64,000 nucleotides of DNA. Origin: Macrostomum hystrix. Taxonomy: Eukaryota > Platyhelminthes > Macrostomidae. This document shows, piece after piece, positions 9,287 to 18,372 of the stretch (positions within the stretch are counted from its first letter, which is position 1; every line of letters begins with the position of its first letter). The notes under the pieces were generated by a model, which saw only the letters and a program-made list of their open reading frames with translations, did not search any database and was not told the origin of the DNA. Both the position numbers and the translations under genes were made by a program. The DNA lies in the NCBI GenBank assembly GCA_950097015.1, contig CATNEN010000007.1:4950001-5014000 (forward strand), in the 5' to 3' direction.

Positions 9287-9950
9287 GGTCGTCGTTCTGC
9301 ATCGCCTGCGGCGCCGACGGGCTGGGACCCGCCCCGCCACGACCGTCCGGTGCGATGGCGTCGGCGGGGGCGGGATCGGCGTCGGCGTCGGCGGGATCGG
9401 CGTCGGCGTCGGTGGGATCGGCGTCGGCGTCGGCGGGATCGGCGTCGGCGTCGGTGGGATCGGCGTCGGCGTCGGCGGGATCGGCGTCGGCGTCGGTGGG
9501 ATTGGCGTCGGCGTCGGCGGGATCGGCGTCGGCGTCGGCGGGAGCGGCGTTCCCGGGACCACGAAGTTCCTCCGACGCCGAGGACACAGCCAAGGCCGCC
9601 ACTTCGGCAGCGGCCTTGGCCAAATACAGAAGTCGTTGCGCATCTTTTCGCTGCAGACACATTGCCACAGCTCGTAGCATATCTGCTACGGGCTGCGAAA
9701 GAGGAGGCATTAATCCACCGAATTGCACCCGAGAAGCATCCGCAAATGCCGTCAGAGCAACATTTAAACCCCGGGACGCCCGACGCCCAGGTGTGTCGTC
9801 TTCGTCAGGGGCGGCAGGGTCGGCAGCGGCGGCAGGGGCGGCGGCGGCGGCGGCAGGGGCGGCAATGCGCCCCAGTGCACGCAACAACTGCTTGCACGAT
9901 CCGATTCCATGCCGGAATAAGCAGAACTGTTGATCCGGAAAGTACTGAAG
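9102..9950 (-). CDS. Orphan exon: acidic DADADP repeats with lysine/arginine-rich tail
   Basis: The frame has no ATG near its beginning; instead a strong splice acceptor (TTTCTCCTTTAG) ends at about 9951, so this is probably a last exon of about 280 codons whose upstream exon I could not identify. Segments in order: about 30 residues with [20 protein letters not shown], an alanine run, a helical stretch ([20 protein letters not shown]), about 60 residues of 18-bp-unit repeats encoding DADADP, a poly-Asp run, an SV40-like nuclear signal PPKRRKVE, and a basic tail ending AKKRRRR. This suggests a nuclear, perhaps histone- or DNA-binding protein. Because the region is GC-rich and repetitive, other frames are also open; translation is not certain. 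I do not recognise a family. Confidence 0.45.
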
Positions 9951-9984
9951 CACCTAAAGGAGAAAGGCAAGAAAAAGTTAGGGC

Positions 9985-10070
9985 TTCTATTTTTCAAGTC
10001 TAAGAAATCCAGGGCTTTGACTTTGTGTTGCTAAAAGTCTAAATTCTCCTTTTAAGTCTAAGAAATCCAG
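9985..10070. repeat. 71-bp tandem repeat, left part
   Basis: Units of about 71 bp built on CTAAGAAATCCAGGGCTTTG and CTAAAAGTCTAAATTC. The array resumes at 11851, so it was split by the insertion at 10071-11850. Confidence 0.75.
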
Positions 10071-10395
10071 GGGGTGTTTCATAAATGACTTGTAGAAGGT
10101 ACAAGTGGGATCAGTGACAAGTTACAAGTGAATTTTGTTTCATAGACTTTAACGAAACTACAAGTTCCTACAAGCTACAAGAGAGTAGCTACAAGTACTT
10201 GCTACAAGCATTTCGTTTCATGAAGCGTCTATGTCTACAATCCCAAACACTTGTAATTGCTGACAAGTTGAATAGTCGCCTTCTTTTACTCGCACTTGTA
10301 AACTAAAAGCACAGTTTTCAAAGAACACTTTCTTCTAACCTTTCTCAGCCACCTCTAACCGTATTATAGTAGTATTATATCGCTTAATTGTGACG

Positions 10396-10605
10396 ATGAG
10401 AGCGACGGTTCTGTCGAACCCAAGCGACGACGCAAATTGTGCTAGAAAGGTTTCGGCTACGGGAGGAACATGTGCTAGAACTGTGCCCAACACAGATGTG
10501 GATGGACTAGAAGACTACGGCGCTGAAGACGAGGACTACACGGAAGAAGTGGACGATGCCGCCGAGGAGGGAAGAAGACAACAAATTGTGCAATTAATGC
10601 AATGA
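10396..10605 (+). CDS. Small acidic ORF in the Harbinger-like element
   Basis: 69 codons from ATG 10396, ending TAA-type stop at 10605. The C-terminal half is acidic (DGLEDYGAEDEDYTEEVDDA). It is convergent with the Myb gene at 10812-11543. It may be the tail of a lost transposon gene or chance; no family is recognised. Confidence 0.25.
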   Translation: MRATVLSNPSDDANCARKVSATGGTCARTVPNTDVDGLEDYGAEDEDYTEEVDDAAEEGRRQQIVQLMQ

Positions 10606-10811
10606 ACAACTCGAAAGTGTAGTTTCTAAAGATAGTTGCCAGTTACAAGTTGCGCTGAATGTATTTAGTAACCCGTGCATCATTGAACTGAACTTCAACT
10701 TCAACTTCAACATAACAAAAATTTTTCAACCGTGTTTCTAAACGTGACCATGTCAATGCTGCTGAAATAGACTGGAAGCACAGTGAAGCAACTCATTACT
10801 CCGAACACCTA

Positions 10812-11543
10812 CTACAGCTGATTAAAAAGCGTACCAGGTGCACAATTACCTGTCCAGTTGCGCTGTGCTTGGAGATTTTCAATCTCGATCCGTAGCTTTT
10901 CGTTTCGCAGTCTCCAGTTTTCTGATCGCATTTCTAGCTCGGTGATTTGCAACTCAATCGTTCTTCTCTTGAGTGCAGCTTCGTCCACAGTAGCTTTGCC
11001 ACTAGAAGCCGTCGAAGTAGATCGCTTAGGCGTCGATTGCGTCGATCCAGAACTTGTGCTCGTTCTCGCCCCGGGCGACTTGCTAGCAGCGGGCGTTTGT
11101 ACGTCACGATAAATTGTACTCTCCAGTAGATGATCATCATTGGCGTGGTGGTCCCTAGCATTGTTCTTCGTGCCTTCGTACGTCTCCGGGACATCCAGAC
11201 CAACCACGATGGCGGACGTCTTGTCGATGATGTCTAGAACCAAATTATCAACTTCGGTTAGTTGCTTGTCCTTTCCACCATCTGCTCCTGTCTTCTTATT
11301 GGCATCCACCTTCTCAATTGTTCGGCGCTTAATATTTGGCCAAACGGTGTCACGCAAGTAGGAAAAGTCTTTGCCGGGACACGGATCGAAACCATATTCC
11401 TCACGGCAATTCCTGACGACATCCTTCCATGCGTTTGTTCGTTTCTCTTTAGTTAGCACCGAGGTGAACTCGCCAAATAAAGTTCCCTTGACGTCGCGAA
11501 TCTTCTCTAACAGAAGCGTCTTCTCACTTGCAGAGAGAGGCAT
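10812..11543 (-). CDS. Myb/SANT-like DNA-binding protein of a Harbinger-type element
   Basis: 243 aa from ATG 11543 (a non-ATG codon upstream is in frame). Residues 1-80 are a Myb/SANT-like domain with three helices and spaced Trp residues (TNAWKDVVRNCREEYGF, LRDTVWPNIKRRTIEK). A Ser/Thr-rich linker follows (about 130-175), and the last 50 residues form a basic coiled coil (ELQITELEMRSENWRLRNEK). This architecture is that of the second protein of PIF/Harbinger transposons, which binds the element ends and brings the transposase into the nucleus. The gene is the only sizeable one in its element. The frame is uninterrupted. Confidence 0.75.
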   Translation of the reverse strand: MPLSASEKTLLLEKIRDVKGTLFGEFTSVLTKEKRTNAWKDVVRNCREEYGFDPCPGKDFSYLRDTVWPNIKRRTIEKVDANKKTGADGGKDKQLTEVDNLVLDIIDKTSAIVVGLDVPETYEGTKNNARDHHANDDHLLESTIYRDVQTPAASKSPGARTSTSSGSTQSTPKRSTSTASSGKATVDEAALKRRTIELQITELEMRSENWRLRNEKLRIEIENLQAQRNWTGNCAPGTLFNQL

Positions 11544-11850
11544 CGTAAGCAAAAGCGAATTGACGAATGTAAGAAGCTAGAGTGGATGAAATGAGTTTTG
11601 TTTTTTAGCTTCGAGTCGTTACCACCTACCACTCTATCTCTCTACCACTCCAAATAGGTAGGTTTTTACCATAGACGATGAAGTGAATGAAGATGAAGAC
11701 GACGAAGACGCACAAGCTTGTCAAACTTGTACGATTCTTGGCTGAAATCTACAAGCAGTGTTGTGAAACACTTTTGCTTGTAGCTTGTAGCTTGTAGCTA
11801 TTAAACTTGTAGCTTGTAGCTTGTAACTTGTAAATTATATGAAACACCCC

Positions 11851-12093
11851 CCAGGGCATTGACTTTGTATTGGCAAAAGTCTAAATTCTACTTTTTAGAT
11901 CTAAGAAATCCAGGGCTTCGACTTTTTATTGCTAAAAGTCCAAGCTCCACTTTTTAAGTCTAAGAAATCCAGGGCTTAGACTTTGTATTGCCAAAAGTCT
12001 AAATTCTCCTTTTTAAGTCTAAGAAATCCAGGGCTTTGACTTTGAATTGCTAAAAGTCTAAATTCAACTTTTTAGATCTAAGAAATCCAGGGC
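11851..12093. repeat. 71-bp tandem repeat, right part
   Basis: About three and a half units of the same repeat as 9985-10070, each with AAGTCTAAGAAATCCAGGGC. It grades into the 443-bp repeats, which share AAAGTC/GACTTT words. Confidence 0.75.
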
Positions 12094-13330
12094 TTTACAG
12101 AAAGTCAATGCTTCCTACAGCCTCCTCGGGCCGATTCGAGACAGTTCCCGAGGTCCCCGGCAACTGATTTTGGTGTCGTTCGAAAGGCCTGGAGATGCTC
12201 TATAGATTCCGGTTGAGTCCCCCGAGATTGTCTATTGGGTGCCAACTTGGGCTCTGAGTGGCTACCTAACTTGTCTAAGAGCAATATTAAGTCGAAAATT
12301 TCCCATGTCGAAATTTCCGTCATTGGCGGGCAATGTTGGAAATGACATTTCTCGACTAGAGGTTGACGCCCTGAGTCTAGAGGCGCCAGTCCGGCGCTTC
12401 TAGATGGTCGGGAAAGAAAGTTGTGGCTCTTTTTAGAATTCCATGACTTTGACTTTCAGAAGTCAAAGGCCTGGAGTCAAAGGTTTGACTTTGTCAAACT
12501 TTGACTTTGACATTGTAATCGGTCAATGTCTTTGACTTTACAGAAAGTCAATGCTTCCTACAGCCTCCTCGGGCCGATTCGAGACAGTTCCCGAGGTCCC
12601 CGGCAACTGATTTTGGTGTCGTTCGAAAGGCCTGGAGATGCTCTATAGATTCCGGTTGAGTCCCCCGAGATTGTCTATTGGGTGCCAACTTGGGCTCTGA
12701 GTGGCTACCTAACTTGTCTAAGAGCAATATTAAGTCGAAAATTTCCCATGTCGAAATTTCCGTCATTGGCGGGCAATGTTGGAAATGACATTTCTCGACT
12801 AGAGGTTGACGCCCTGAGTCTAGAGGCGCCAGTCCGGCGCTTCTAGATGGTCGGGAAAGAAAGTTGTGGCTCTTTTTAGAATTCCATGACTTTGACTTTC
12901 AGAAGTCAAAGGCCTGGAGTCAAAGGTTTGACTTTGTCAAACTTTGACTTTGACATTGTAATCGGTCAATGTCTTTGACTTTACAGAAAGTCAATGCTTC
13001 CTACAGCCTCCTCGGGCCGATTCGAGACAGTTCCCGAGGTCCCCGGCAACTGATTTTGGTGTCGTTCGAAAGGCCTGGAGATGCTCTATAGATTCCGGTT
13101 GAGTCCCCCCAGATTGTCTATTGGGTGCCAACTTGGGCTCTGAGCGGCTACCTAACTTGTCTAAGAGCAATATTAAGTCGAAAATTTCCCATGTCGAAAT
13201 TTCCGTCATTGGCGGGCAATGTTGGAAATGACATTTCTCGACTAGAGGTTGACGCCCTGAGTCTAGAGGCGCCAGTCAGGCGCCTCTAGATGGTCGGGAC
13301 AGAAAGTTGTGGCTCTTTTTAGAATTTTCT
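12094..13330. repeat. 443-bp tandem repeat, about 2.8 copies
   Basis: Copies start near 12094, 12537 and 12980, exactly 443 bp apart. The first two look identical; the third has a few changes (for example GAGTCCCCCCAG) and a different GCC-rich hairpin around 13270. The last copy stops within TTTTTAGAATT where the RT sequence begins. A 72-codon minus-strand frame recurs in each copy, but its conservation is explained by the DNA duplication, so I do not call a gene. Confidence 0.9.
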
Positions 13331-14382
13331 CGACGTCTGCCGGCAACTGATTGGCAGACGGAGTCCACCAGTCGCTGAAAGGCCTGGGCAGCGTTCTTGA
13401 GGCCGAATGGCATTCGCAGGAACTCGAAGAGGCCAAATGGGGTGGTGACGGCAGTCTTGGGCACGTCGGCTGCGGCCACGGGCACCTGGTGGTAGCCGCG
13501 GACGAGGTCGATCTTGGAGAAAACCGAGCAGCCGGCCAGGCGGGCCGAGAAGTCCTGGATGTGCGGCACTGGGTAGCGGTCGGGCACCGTGGCGTCGTTG
13601 AGCCGCCTGAAGTCGCCGCAGGGCCGCCACCCGCCCGAGGCCTTGGGCACCATGTGCAGCGGCGAGGACCACGGGCTGTTGGACCGGCACGCGATGCCGA
13701 GCTGCTCCAGGAGCCGGAACTCCTCCTTGGCCACCGCCAGCTTGTCCGGCGGCAGGCGGCGAGGGCGGGCGTGGACCGGCGGGCCCTGAGTCGGGATGTG
13801 GTGCTCGACCCCGTGGCGCGGCTCCGCTCGCTGGAAGCTGGGCTCGGTGAGGGCGGGGAACTCGGCCAGCAGCTGGCTGTACGGGTCCGCAGCGGCGGCT
13901 GCGGCGAGCTGCAGTCCGGGCCCCGTGCCGTCCAGCAGGTGCACGCTGGCGAATGAGCGGGCGTCCAGGAGTCACCGGTGCGGCAGGTCCACCAGCAGGC
14001 CGTGGTGTCGCAGGAAGTCGGCGCCGATCAGCGGGCGGGAGACCTCGGCCAGGATGAACGGCCACGAGCAGCGCCGGATTCCGAGGTCGAGCGTGAGCTG
14101 GCGGGTGCCGAAGGTGCGAATGAGGCTGCCGTTGGCTGCAAAGAGCGGCGAACCGGGCGTGTGCAGGCGAGCATCCGAGCCATCGACGGGGAAAATGCTG
14201 ACCTCGGCGCCGGTGTCGACCAGGAAGCGCCGGCCCGTCTGCACATCGGGGATGAGGAGCAGGCTGCTGCTGTTGCCGGCCGCCGAGCTGTTCACTGACG
14301 GCCGGCCTGCCCGTTTCCCTGGAAGCTGCATGGAGATTCGCAGCGGCGTGCCTTGGCTCCGAAACGGCGATGGAAGTAGCAC
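13331..14382 (-). pseudogene. Protease and N-terminal half of reverse transcriptase
   Basis: The frame is -1 relative to gag and overlaps it by about 90 nt, as usual for Gag-Pol frameshifting. The protease shows the active-site motif FLVDTGAEVSIFP and the flap-side motif PLIGADFL. An in-frame TGA at 13974-13972 (after LVDLPHR) separates it from RT; it could be a CGA-to-TGA change. RT begins [17 protein letters not shown] and contains [37 protein letters not shown] and [20 protein letters not shown], then breaks at 13331 just before the expected YxDD active site. It is therefore doubly broken. Confidence 0.88.
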
Positions 14383-14990
14383 AGGCCGTCGTCAGGGTGA
14401 TGTTGTTGCTGCTTAGACGGCCGACTGCCGCCCCGACGGGTCGCCGAAACCACCGGCTGGGTGGGCTCCGCTGCCGGCTGCTGGACGGAGGCCGCGGCGA
14501 GCTGCGGCCGGCTGGCCCACAGCTTGTCGGCGAGCTGCGCTGCTTCCCGCGGGTCGCTGAAGTCGGCGGTCGCCATTGCCATTCTGACCTCAGTGGGCAG
14601 CTGCTGGCTGAACAGCTCTTCGAAGAGCATGCAGGGCCAGTGGTCTCCAAGCAGGGCGAGCATCTCGTCCATCAACTCCGTGGGACGCCTGTCGCCGAGG
14701 CCGGACATGTTGAGCAGGCGGCTGGCCCGCTGTTGTCGGGACAGCTCAAAGGTGCCGAGCAGTCGCTCCTTCAGCCTCTTGTACTTTTCTTCCCTCGGCG
14801 GATTCTCCAGCGCGTCGATGAGCCGCTCGGCGGTCTGCTGATCGAGCGCCGCGATGACGTGGCTGTACTTCGTGTCGTCATCGGAGATCTTCCGCAGAGC
14901 GAATTGAGCTTCGGCCTGAACAAACCAAATACGAGGTTGAGATGCCCAAAACGTGGGCAGTTTGAGTGCAACGGCTGACTCCGTAGTCAT
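14292..14990 (-). CDS. Gag of CsRn1-like retrotransposon
   Basis: 232 aa from ATG 14990, about 40 nt after the primer-binding site. The N-terminal 160 residues form a helical capsid-like domain (PRIWFVQAEAQFALRKIS is typical of this lineage). Near the C-terminus LCYFHRRFGAKARRCESPC is the unusual CHCC nucleic-acid-binding knuckle that distinguishes the CsRn1/Kabuki clade from ordinary CCHC Gags. Gag assembles the virus-like particle that packages the element RNA. The frame is intact. Confidence 0.88.
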   Translation of the reverse strand: MTTESAVALKLPTFWASQPRIWFVQAEAQFALRKISDDDTKYSHVIAALDQQTAERLIDALENPPREEKYKRLKERLLGTFELSRQQRASRLLNMSGLGDRRPTELMDEMLALLGDHWPCMLFEELFSQQLPTEVRMAMATADFSDPREAAQLADKLWASRPQLAAASVQQPAAEPTQPVVSATRRGGSRPSKQQQHHPDDGLCYFHRRFGAKARRCESPCSFQGNGQAGRQ

Positions 14991-15026
14991 TCCTCAGCTA
15001 CGGCTAGGGTTGTCGGGCTCACCAAT

Positions 15027-15258
15027 TTAGCGACTCGCAAAATGAAATGGCGCGAGAGAAGGTCAACTTTTATTTTTTACAATCGCATATAAATACTGCG
15101 CGACAGAGAGGCATGGGGAGGTGCGCATAGTCCGTGCCAGACCCTGCGGCTTAGCGCGCCGGCCGTCTGGGTGCACCCACCCCCCGGGCAGGGTGAGTCA
15201 GGCCGATTGAGTGCAGGTGCACTGCCCGCGCCAGCAGCGTGCTGGTCTGGCCGCCACA
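15027..15258 (-). repeat. 5' LTR of the CsRn1-like element
   Basis: 232 bp; on the minus strand it starts TGTGGCGG and ends CGCTAA, followed two bases later by the primer-binding site. It should hold the element promoter; an ATTTATATG box lies at about 15087. Target duplication GTATT abuts it at 15259-15263. Confidence 0.92.
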
Positions 15259-15262
15259 GTAT

Positions 15263-15968
15263 TATACATTTTTGCAATTGAATTCGCCGAAACTGCAAAA
15301 CAATTCCCCATAGAAGCCAATGTGGTCTAAAAATAGTAAGCCCATAGAAATTAAGCTAAAAGTCGAGATTGAATTCGCCGAAATTTCATTTGAATTCGCG
15401 TTACGCGCCAATGGCTTGTATTCATTTGACAGGACAAAAAGCTTCGAAGGGGAAACAATCAAAGAGGAAACAAAGTTTGCGAACTGATGTACGAGTAGAA
15501 TGAAGTCAACCGAACGATCAAAGAAAAGAGCAATCAATTATGCCAAAATGTCTTCATGATTCAGGCAGCGATTCAAGTAGGTTGCCGTGTGATTAGCCCA
15601 CTGCAAGCACTTCTGCTGTGTGATCTGCTGTAGGGCGACCGTCACCTCACGTCTCAGAATTCCCATTCTCCAGGTGTGAAATGTGATGCCAAGGTTTGCT
15701 GCTGCAGCCGTATTGAGCAGTTCCGCACGAACTGGCATGGCAAGTCCTCTCAGCATTTTGAAAACAGGATAGAGAAGGACTGCCGAATTTAAATTGCTGC
15801 GATTTTAGCAACATATAGACACCTCACCAGTGCGAATTCAAATGCAATTTCGGCGAATTCAATCTCGACTTTTAGCTTAATTTCTATGGGCTTACTATTT
15901 TTAGACCACATTGGCTTCTATGGGGAATTGTTTTGCAGTTTCGGCGAATTCAATTGCAAAAAGGTATA
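15263..15968. mobile_element. 706-bp foldback-type element with 137-bp TIRs
   Basis: 15263-15399 and 15832-15968 are near-identical inverted copies rich in GAATTCGCCGAAA. The interior holds a 72-codon minus-strand frame (15538-15756, MLRGLAMPVRAELLNTAAAA) of unknown family; it could be a transposase remnant. The LTR retrotransposon inserted at this element's left tip. Confidence 0.8.
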
Positions 15969-16588
15969 TTATTTCTGCTGTGGTTGATCATGAGACGTGT
16001 AACTGAGAAGGTTGTTTTGTTTGTTTGCATAGTTTGTATTTAAGTGTAACTAGAGCGATGGAGGGTACAGTACGGGATGTCTATGGGATGAGCGAATGCT
16101 GAGAGAAGTACAAGCGTAAAATTAAAGTGATAATACACTGCAGTGTGGAATTCTATGGGAATCGGAATGCTAAGTGAGCTGGAGTGCAGCATTGCCTAGC
16201 ATTTTAACGATCATTGTCTGCAGTTTTCTATGCAAGACAATGCATTCTCTGCAGGTTTTCCAGATACGATTTACCGTTATATTTTTGCAAAGACGCACGG
16301 CATAAGTTTAACACATGTAGTTGAACGAGCAGTGGGCAATGCAATAGAAACATGTAGAAAAGCAAGCAGTCACGTCGAAGAACATCGTCAGTTTAATATT
16401 CACTTATTCGAAGAAGAAGTCGATTATATTGGCGCGGCGAAAGCAGCTCCCGAAGCAACTAAGTTGGTCCTGCGTTTCACTACAATATTCAGGTAGCGTT
16501 GTATTCCAGGACGAATACAAACCAGCGACGAGGGTGAATAGGCGCGGCCTTCCTTGCTCTTCAGTCGAAAATAATAGATGCGCAAATA
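15969..16588. other. Non-coding interval
   Basis: It contains GTCTATGG at 16079. An 88-codon plus-strand frame (16230-16496) has no recognisable content. No other feature seen. Confidence 0.5.
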
Positions 16589-16915
16589 TTAATTCAGTGT
16601 GGCGTCACTAACGACACGACTCTTCGAAAAGGCAACAAGCTTTTGTCCATGCTCTTCCATTTGCTTACGACTGCTCGCAGGAAGGCCGGCAATTTCAGCG
16701 TCGTCTAGATCTTTGAGTTCTTGATTGAATTCGGCAGCCAGGTCGGCAATAGATTCATCTTCGCACAATGAGCTTTCCATGTAGGTGATGAAGTCGGCAA
16801 CCACTTCATCCACACGACAGTCGTTCCCGGAGAGCTCGGAGCTTGTTAAGCCATTAAGACTGTTGACAGACAGATTCCGATAATTCATTAAGTGCACAAC
16901 CGGTGGTGTCTTCAT
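16589..16915 (-). pseudogene. Tyrosine recombinase N-terminal fragment
   Basis: 108 codons from ATG 16915. The C-terminal half, DDAEIAGLPASSRKQMEEHG, matches RDGLPDSSARQMEENVNRFK of the recombinase at 18619-20203. Everything after VAFSKS is missing. CCATAGAC lies about 110 bp upstream (17024) and GTCTATGG downstream (16079), here in opposite orientations. Confidence 0.55.
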
Positions 16916-17303
16916 TTTGAATATTCTCTCTCTGCTATATGGAATGAAACGCTGACGCTAAAATGTAGCTTCTAATCTGCAGGACTAAATTGTAACGGGT
17001 GTCCCAAAAAGCCTACACAGCTGCCATAGACAATCTTTTGCTTTAAAAAATCTTAAGGAGCGTAGTCTCTGAGATGGTGTGTGGTCAAATGCCAGTTTAT
17101 TAGAAAAATCGCTATTGATTTTTTGAGCTTGTAAGTGTACGCTAGCTTCTCTGCTAAGCTTTGTCATAGACGGAGGCCATAGACAATCTTTTGCGTAAGA
17201 AAAATGACAGAGCATGCATAGACTCTGAGACTGATCTAACGTTACAATTTCCCATCATGGATCATAGCAGCTGCACGATGCAGCTGCAGTTCAGAAACCG
17301 TCA

Positions 17304-18283
17304 ATGGCCTGCAAGTTTGAAGAAGAAACTCGTCTTCGGATCATCCAGTGCTACTACCGAAATGAAGAGAGCGTCACAGCTGCTTCGAGACAGTTCAACA
17401 CTTGGCGAAATGCTCAACCAAACGCTGCTGCCATTCCTCCGCACAAAGAAGAATGTTCATCAACTGGTGCAAAAGTTTCTGACAAAAAAGAACTTACAGT
17501 TGTCACATAAAGGACACAGTGGCAGTCGCAGACCTCGCAGTGTCAGGACAGAAGAGCGCGTTTTTGACGTGATGAGAGAGTTGGAGGGTGAGAGAAAATC
17601 TCTGAGACAAGTTTCACGAGACCTCGAAATGTCAACTTCGACTGTGCAGCGAATCGCGAGACAGGATCTTCACCTGCATGCATATCGTGCAGAGAAGAAG
17701 CACGGACTGCTACCAAGCGACTTTGTGCAGCGAGCAGAACTGTGTCATCTAGTGCTGAACACTCTTGAGAACACCAATCAGCCAATTGTGTTTGTTGATG
17801 AAGCCACATTTCGAACAGACGGCACGGTCAATCTCACGAATGACCAGTTCTGGTTCACACGTGGCACAGCTCCGAACATCCCGCCAGCCGAAGCACGTCA
17901 AAATGCGCAAAGAGCAACAGTATTGCTGCAGTGTCACGAGACTGGCTTGGGGGCCCTATTTTTTTCCTGGAACTGTCAACTCTAGGGCTTATCAGGATGC
18001 ATTGCAGCTTTTTCTGACTCCGGATCTTCATGCGGCTGGCATCCGAAACGTTTGGTTTGTGCAAGATGGTGCTACTGCGCACACTTCCATCTCGACTCGC
18101 CAGTTTCTTAGAGACGCTTTCGGTGCCGATAGAGCGATTAGCAAGTTTTTTAACACACCTTGGCCAGCAAGGTCACCTGAATCGAATCCGGTCGACTACT
18201 TTCTTTGGGGCTTTGCTCGTGAGCTCGTCATCTCGCCTACCGGCGCTCGCAAAACAATAGTTGTCACGCACTGGGGCCGCTGA
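17304..18283 (+). pseudogene. mariner-type transposase, at least two frameshifts
   Basis: The reading passes through three frames. 17304-about 17470 has the N-terminus (MACKFEEETRLRIIQCYYRN). 17450-17960 has a second helix-turn-helix (SLRQVSRDLEMSTSTVQRIA) and the first catalytic Asp (IVFVDEATFR). 17930-18240 has the second Asp (VWFVQDGATAH) and third Asp (SPESNPVDYFLWG), with 42 residues between the last two. That spacing and the WPARSP box point to a mariner relative of the DD4xD type. At the left, GGGTGTCCCAAAAA (16998) looks like a mariner terminal sequence, but I found no matching right end. The gene is dead. Confidence 0.75.
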
Positions 18284-18372
18284 TTATTTATACATTGTAG
18301 TACGATAAAAGCGGTCTTTCGCGTCCCTGGGATTTCCCTAGGGAAATCCAAAAAATAGGTTAAACTCAAAAT

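Larger units (their letters stand above)
10071..11850 (-). mobile_element. Harbinger-like non-autonomous element with Myb/SANT gene
   Basis: The ends are inverted: GGGGTGTTTCAT at 10071 and ATGAAACACCCC ending at 11850. CCAG precedes the left end and follows the right end, a 3-4 bp target duplication. Joining the flanks restores the 71-bp repeat (AAATCCAGGGC), so the empty site is visible. Both subterminal regions are rich in ACAAGT/ACTTGT words (CTTGTAGCTTGTAG on the right). It carries a Myb/SANT-like gene but no DDE transposase, so mobility would need an enzyme supplied in trans. CCATAGAC occurs inside at 11669. Confidence 0.8.
8806..13330. other. Foreign segment replacing the middle of pol
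   Basis: The segment lies between the broken integrase (left) and the broken RT (right). It contains a spliced-looking exon with acidic repeats (9102-9950), a 71-bp tandem repeat interrupted by a Harbinger-like element (10071-11850), and 443-bp tandem repeats up to the RT breakpoint. 8840-9100 shows only short repeats of CACCTAGCCACCCAACT and no clear gene. Simple insertion is not enough, because the missing pol sequence is not present on either side. Confidence 0.7.
7369..15263 (-). mobile_element. CsRn1-like Ty3/gypsy LTR retrotransposon carrying a 4.5-kb insertion
   Basis: Two 232-bp LTRs (7374-7605 and 15027-15258) are flanked by a 5-bp target duplication GTATT (7369-7373, 15259-15263). 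The element reads on the minus strand, TGTGGCGG...CGCTAA. A primer-binding site TGGTGAGCCCGAC follows the 5' LTR after 2 nt; it resembles the tRNA-Trp site used by the CsRn1 lineage. A G-rich polypurine run (GGGGGGAGCTG) precedes the 3' LTR. Gag with a CHCC-type knuckle, protease and the start of RT occupy 13331-14990, and integrase 7626-8805. The middle of pol (the RT active site YxDD, RNase H and the start of integrase) is absent, replaced by 8806-13330. The element cannot move on its own. Confidence 0.92.

Noticed and set aside
9191-9677. Arg-, Pro- or Gly-rich frames overlapping the acidic exon
   Set aside because: Shadows of the GCGTCGGCGTCGG repeat in other frames; only the minus-strand frame with the basic tail and splice acceptor looks gene-like.
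12105-13209. Three identical 72-codon minus-strand frames
   Set aside because: They recur because the DNA is a 443-bp tandem duplication; identity is at the DNA level and there is no recognisable domain.
13319-14650. A 443-codon minus-strand frame across gag and pol
   Set aside because: Its sequence is low-complexity Ala/Pro/Arg and out of frame with the clear gag, protease and RT motifs.
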